From Candidatus Poribacteria bacterium (GTDB lineage Bacteria > Poribacteria > WGA-4E > WGA-3G), in contig VXXH01000030.1 of assembly GCA_009835515.1 (NCBI GenBank), positions 1-17,897 of the forward strand: a DNA stretch of 17,897 nt. Reading direction: 5' to 3'. The notes below the pieces were generated by a model. The model saw nothing but the letters and a program-made list of their open reading frames with translations. It was not told where the DNA came from and searched no databases. Positions 15,337-17,897 of the stretch are shown here, in pieces. A program made the translations under genes and the position numbers. The number at the start of each line of letters is the position of its first letter. Position 1 is the first letter of the stretch.

Positions 15337-16389
15337 ATGAGTCGGACGGGGAGAGCCGTGGTTGCGCACGGCAAAGATTTTGAGATTCGTGAATATCCGG
15401 TCCCAGAACCTGAACCGAATACGGTATTACTCCGTCAGGAACTCGCAGGTATCTGTGGGACGGACCTGCATAACTGGCAGAACGGCTTTCAACAAGAAGT
15501 TTTGTTGGGTCATGAAAACGTCGGTATTATTGAGGTACTCGGTGAAGGTGTAGAGACCGATTATGTAGGTAAACCGGTGAAAGAAGGCGACCGGGTTATT
15601 TTTGCGCCGGGAACGAACTATGGTGCTTATGGGTTCCAGTGGAATCCGGACGAAGCACCCCACTTTCGCGGTGGGTTCGCGGATTATATGTATCTCAACT
15701 ATCCGAATACCTGTTTTATAAAGACCGAAGCTTCTCCTGAGGTTGCAGTGCTCACAGAACCCTTCACTGTTGGTGTTCATGCCGCAATGCGTGGTGAAAT
15801 AAAGCTCGGTGATACTGTCGTTATACAAGGTTCCGGGGCTATTGGGCTTGTAACGCTGGCGTGTGCGAAATTGAGCGGTGCCGCGAAAGCGATTATGGTC
15901 GGCGGCCCCGCCGGACGATTGGAACTCGCGAAACGGCTCGGGGCAGACGTGACGATTGATATTGAAGAAGTCACCTCTGTTGAAGAGCGGACGGAACTTG
16001 TGAGAGCTGAAACGCCGCGTGGGGAAGGTGCGGACGTTGTTTTTGAATGTGCAGGTTTTCTCCCCGCTACACCAGAAGGGTTGGGTTACACCCGACGCAG
16101 CGGTACTTTTGTTGAGGTCGGTCATTTCGTGGATATGGGGTCAATTGATTTCAACATTAACCAGTTGCTGATGCGCAAAAACCTTCGGGTTGAAGCGATC
16201 TGGGGCAGCAGTTACGAACACTTCGTTCGCGGTTTGCCGCTCCTTGAACAGAGCGGACTGCCCTTTGCCGACATGATTAGTCACCAGCTGCCTCTTTCAC
16301 AGGTTGAAGACGGTTTTAAAGCACTTGATGGTGGGTATCGTATTAACGGTGAAACAGCCATTAAAATAGCGGTTCGGGCTGAAGAATAG
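15337..16389 (+). CDS. zinc-type medium-chain dehydrogenase (MDR family), structural zinc site absent
   Basis: 350 residues, with a strong AAGGAGAG just ahead. The catalytic zinc site is readable: Cys40 in GICGTDLHNW, His59-Glu60 in LLGHENVG, and Glu141 in LTEPFTVGVHA as the third position used by sorbitol- and threonine-dehydrogenase-like members. The Rossmann motif is GSGAIGL (165-171). The lobe between about 89 and 112, which in most zinc alcohol dehydrogenases has four cysteines for structural zinc, contains none and is instead aromatic and Gly-rich (GTNYGAYGFQW). The second beta strand of the nucleotide fold ends in MVGGPAGR without the acidic residue usual for NAD preference, so NADP use is possible. 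Reaction: oxidation of an alcohol, polyol or sugar; substrate unknown. It lies just upstream of the Gfo/Idh/MocA gene on the same strand and may share a pathway with it. Confidence 0.88.
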   Translation: MSRTGRAVVAHGKDFEIREYPVPEPEPNTVLLRQELAGICGTDLHNWQNGFQQEVLLGHENVGIIEVLGEGVETDYVGKPVKEGDRVIFAPGTNYGAYGFQWNPDEAPHFRGGFADYMYLNYPNTCFIKTEASPEVAVLTEPFTVGVHAAMRGEIKLGDTVVIQGSGAIGLVTLACAKLSGAAKAIMVGGPAGRLELAKRLGADVTIDIEEVTSVEERTELVRAETPRGEGADVVFECAGFLPATPEGLGYTRRSGTFVEVGHFVDMGSIDFNINQLLMRKNLRVEAIWGSSYEHFVRGLPLLEQSGLPFADMISHQLPLSQVEDGFKALDGGYRINGETAIKIAVRAEE

Positions 16390-16469
16390 AAAAATTTGAT
16401 TGTAGACACGCTTTTTTAAGCACACATACATTGCGTGCTGGTTCAGCGCGCCTATAGGAGGCATTATTG

Positions 16470-17489
16470 ATGTCAAAAACATATCGCATTGGCTTCGCGT
16501 CCCTCGTACATGACCATGTCTGGGGCGAACTTCGTCACTGGAAAGCACATCCGAACGTTGAAATCGTCGCGGCAGGCGATGTCAATGCGGAATTACGCAC
16601 ACAATTTAGTAGCGAAACAGGTGTTGAGAACATCTATGACTCTTGGCAAGAGATGATAGAGAAAGAGGAATTGGACATCGTCCAAGCATCGGCAGAGAAT
16701 AACGCTGGAGCCGATATCGTTGAGGCTGCAGCAGCAAAGGGTGTCCACGTCGTTTCAGAAAAACCGATGGCGGCGCGCCTCTCGCAGGCGGACCGGATGG
16801 TTGCTGCCGCAGAGAATGCCGGTACTTTACTGATGGTGAATTGGCCCACGGCGTGGAGTCCAGCACTCAATACGGCGATGAATCTCATCCAGGATGGTGC
16901 TATTGGTGACATTTTCTACTTTAAGTGGCGTTCTGCGCACAATGGACCGAAGGAAATCGGATGCTCTCGTTACTTCTACGAATGGCTCTACGATGAAGAG
17001 AAAAATGGTGCTGGCGCGTTGATGGACTATTGCTGTTATTGTGCCGATATGTGTGCTTATCTCCTCGGTACGCCTCAACAGGTAACGGCTTTCCGTGGTA
17101 CTTTCGTCAAAGACTATCCGATTCCTGATGATAACGCTGTCATCGTCATGAAATACGGGAACGCTTTCGGAATCACAGAAGCGTCTTGGACGCAAAAGGT
17201 CGGTTATGTTACACCGAACCCAGTGGTTTATGGCACTGAGGGTGCGTTGATGGTCAGTGGTAACGAAGTGCATTTGCATCCCGCAGGCAGTGATGCCGAG
17301 GTGGTAACCCCTGAGCAGCTGCCAGAAGGTCAGCGCAATGCAGCGGAATACTTTATTCACTGCTTGGAGACAGGCGCGCCTATTGAAGGCTTGTGCAGTC
17401 CTAAAGTGAGTCGGGATGCCCAAGAAATCCTTGAAGCAGGCTTGGTATCAGCAGATAGTGGGCAGGTCGTTAACTTACCGATGTCGTAA
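16470..17489 (+). CDS. Gfo/Idh/MocA family oxidoreductase with Tyr/Cys-rich active-site segment
   Basis: 339 residues from the ATG at 16470; AGGAGG at 16456-16461 is 8 bases upstream and the TTG three bases earlier is less likely. The N-terminal Rossmann half has EKP at 97-99 (VHVVSEKPMA), the family hallmark. The usual Gly-rich nucleotide loop is replaced by GFASLVHDHVWGEL. The C-terminal half has GALMDYCCYCADM: Asp186 and Asp193 hold the family positions, but the common catalytic His is Tyr190, as in glucose-fructose oxidoreductase and dihydrodiol dehydrogenase. Four Cys (188, 189, 191, 195) surround it. Members oxidise or reduce sugars, inositols and related compounds with NAD(P); the substrate here is unknown. 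The 80-base gap upstream contains a T-run and GCGTGCT, which can pair with either of two earlier segments, but no clear terminator. Confidence 0.88.
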   Translation: MSKTYRIGFASLVHDHVWGELRHWKAHPNVEIVAAGDVNAELRTQFSSETGVENIYDSWQEMIEKEELDIVQASAENNAGADIVEAAAAKGVHVVSEKPMAARLSQADRMVAAAENAGTLLMVNWPTAWSPALNTAMNLIQDGAIGDIFYFKWRSAHNGPKEIGCSRYFYEWLYDEEKNGAGALMDYCCYCADMCAYLLGTPQQVTAFRGTFVKDYPIPDDNAVIVMKYGNAFGITEASWTQKVGYVTPNPVVYGTEGALMVSGNEVHLHPAGSDAEVVTPEQLPEGQRNAAEYFIHCLETGAPIEGLCSPKVSRDAQEILEAGLVSADSGQVVNLPMS

Positions 17490-17530
17490 CACTACAGGCT
17501 TCAGATATGAACCCTGAAAGTGAGAAAAAA

Positions 17531-17897
17531 ATGAAAGTCGTTTTGATGTTGAGCATAGGGTTTTTGCTTTTTAGCACCCCTGTATTTGGAGAACTGAGCT
17601 TAGAGGATGTTGAGAAAATCCGTGCGATCGTCAAAGAATCCGATACACTCCTCAGAACAGAAATAGCTGCATCCGAGCAACGGATGCGCGAATACGTCTC
17701 TCAAGAAATCAAAATCGTCTCTCAAGAAATCAAAATCGTCTCTCAAGAAATTAAGGCTGTTAACACCACAATTGCAGAGATGGACAAACGGCTGAGCCAG
17801 ATTTTTGTGTTGGTCATAGCATTGGTTGCTTTCATTGGTGTTGTCGTAGGCGTGCCGCAGATAATCGTTGCGACACAGCGCAAACACCAACGTGTAC
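17531..17897 (+). CDS. signal peptide - coiled coil - single TM protein (3' partial)
   Basis: The frame is open to the end of the window (122 residues seen). A signal peptide (KVVLMLSIGFLLFSTPVFG) is followed by a charged helix starting ELSLEDVEKIRAIVKES, with a perfect seven-residue unit VSQEIKI repeated (VSQEIKI, VSQEIKI, VSQEIKA), then NTTIAEMDKRLSQ and a hydrophobic span of about 20 residues (FVLVIALVAFIGVVVGV) before a basic segment. The layout suggests an exported N-terminal coiled coil anchored by a C-terminal inner-membrane helix, with the tail in the cytoplasm. No family with known function is recognised. The ribosome site is weak (GTGAGAAAA). It follows the Gfo/Idh/MocA gene by 41 bases. 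Confidence 0.75.
   Translation, partial: MKVVLMLSIGFLLFSTPVFGELSLEDVEKIRAIVKESDTLLRTEIAASEQRMREYVSQEIKIVSQEIKIVSQEIKAVNTTIAEMDKRLSQIFVLVIALVAFIGVVVGVPQIIVATQRKHQRV
17696..17758 (+). repeat. three tandem copies of a 21-bp in-frame unit
   Basis: Units at 17696-17716, 17717-17737 and 17738-17758 encode the heptad VSQEIKI; the first two are identical and the third differs only near its 3' end. One unit is exactly one coiled-coil heptad. Confidence 0.9.

Noticed and set aside
15427..16125. Minus-strand reading frame of 232 codons inside the dehydrogenase gene
   Set aside because: Antisense shadow of a well-supported MDR enzyme; no recognisable motif or start signal.
17600..17890. Minus-strand frame with FDFLRDD repeats
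   Set aside because: The repeat is the reverse reading of the 21-bp heptad units of the plus-strand coiled-coil gene, which has a signal peptide and a start; the minus frame has neither.

Overview
The window is about 17.9 kb of bacterial chromosome of moderate GC with high coding density. The organism is Gram-negative-like: it has a TonB-dependent outer-membrane receptor, six lipoproteins with lipoboxes and no retention Asp at +2, and several exported beta-propeller proteins. The run of WD40-like (PD40/TolB-type) propellers with a shared C-terminal tail, a Gfo/Idh/MocA oxidoreductase next to a medium-chain dehydrogenase, and short coiled-coil plus one-TM proteins recalls Candidatus Poribacteria or a related environmental lineage. 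That placement is from memory of gene style, with no marker gene to prove it. No tRNA, rRNA, CRISPR array, transposase or phage gene was seen.

Layout. (1) Positions 2-1801: C-terminal part of a TonB-dependent receptor, cut by the window start. (2) 1812-8xxx: a strong sigma70-like promoter (TTGCCA-17-TATAAT) starts a same-strand cluster. Five tandem paralogous lipoproteins, called Lp1-Lp5 here (1897-5761), are followed by PD40-A, a small unrelated lipoprotein, PD40-B and PD40-C (5803-9376). (3) 9373-11760, minus strand: an HrpB-type DEAH helicase whose stop codon overlaps that of PD40-C tail to tail, and whose promoter appears to give a leaderless mRNA. (4) 11761-11992: a divergent intergenic region with two opposed promoters, a direct repeat and small hairpins. 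(5) 11993-14895: a TPR plus beta-propeller exported protein overlapping fdhD. (6) 14986-17489: a small membrane protein, a zinc-type dehydrogenase lacking the structural zinc site, and a Gfo/Idh/MocA oxidoreductase with a Cys-rich active-site segment. (7) 17531-end: a partial coiled-coil membrane protein carrying a 21-bp in-frame tandem repeat.

The least explained part is the Lp1-Lp5 array. All five have lipid-anchor Cys17, Glu28, Arg40 and a G58-x-W60 motif at identical residue numbers, although the domain behind them varies by up to about 90 residues. With the adjacent propeller paralogs this looks like an expanded cell-envelope module. Its function cannot be read from the sequence. The two oxidoreductases near the right end suggest sugar or polyol oxidation, and FdhD implies a molybdenum/tungsten formate dehydrogenase elsewhere in the genome.
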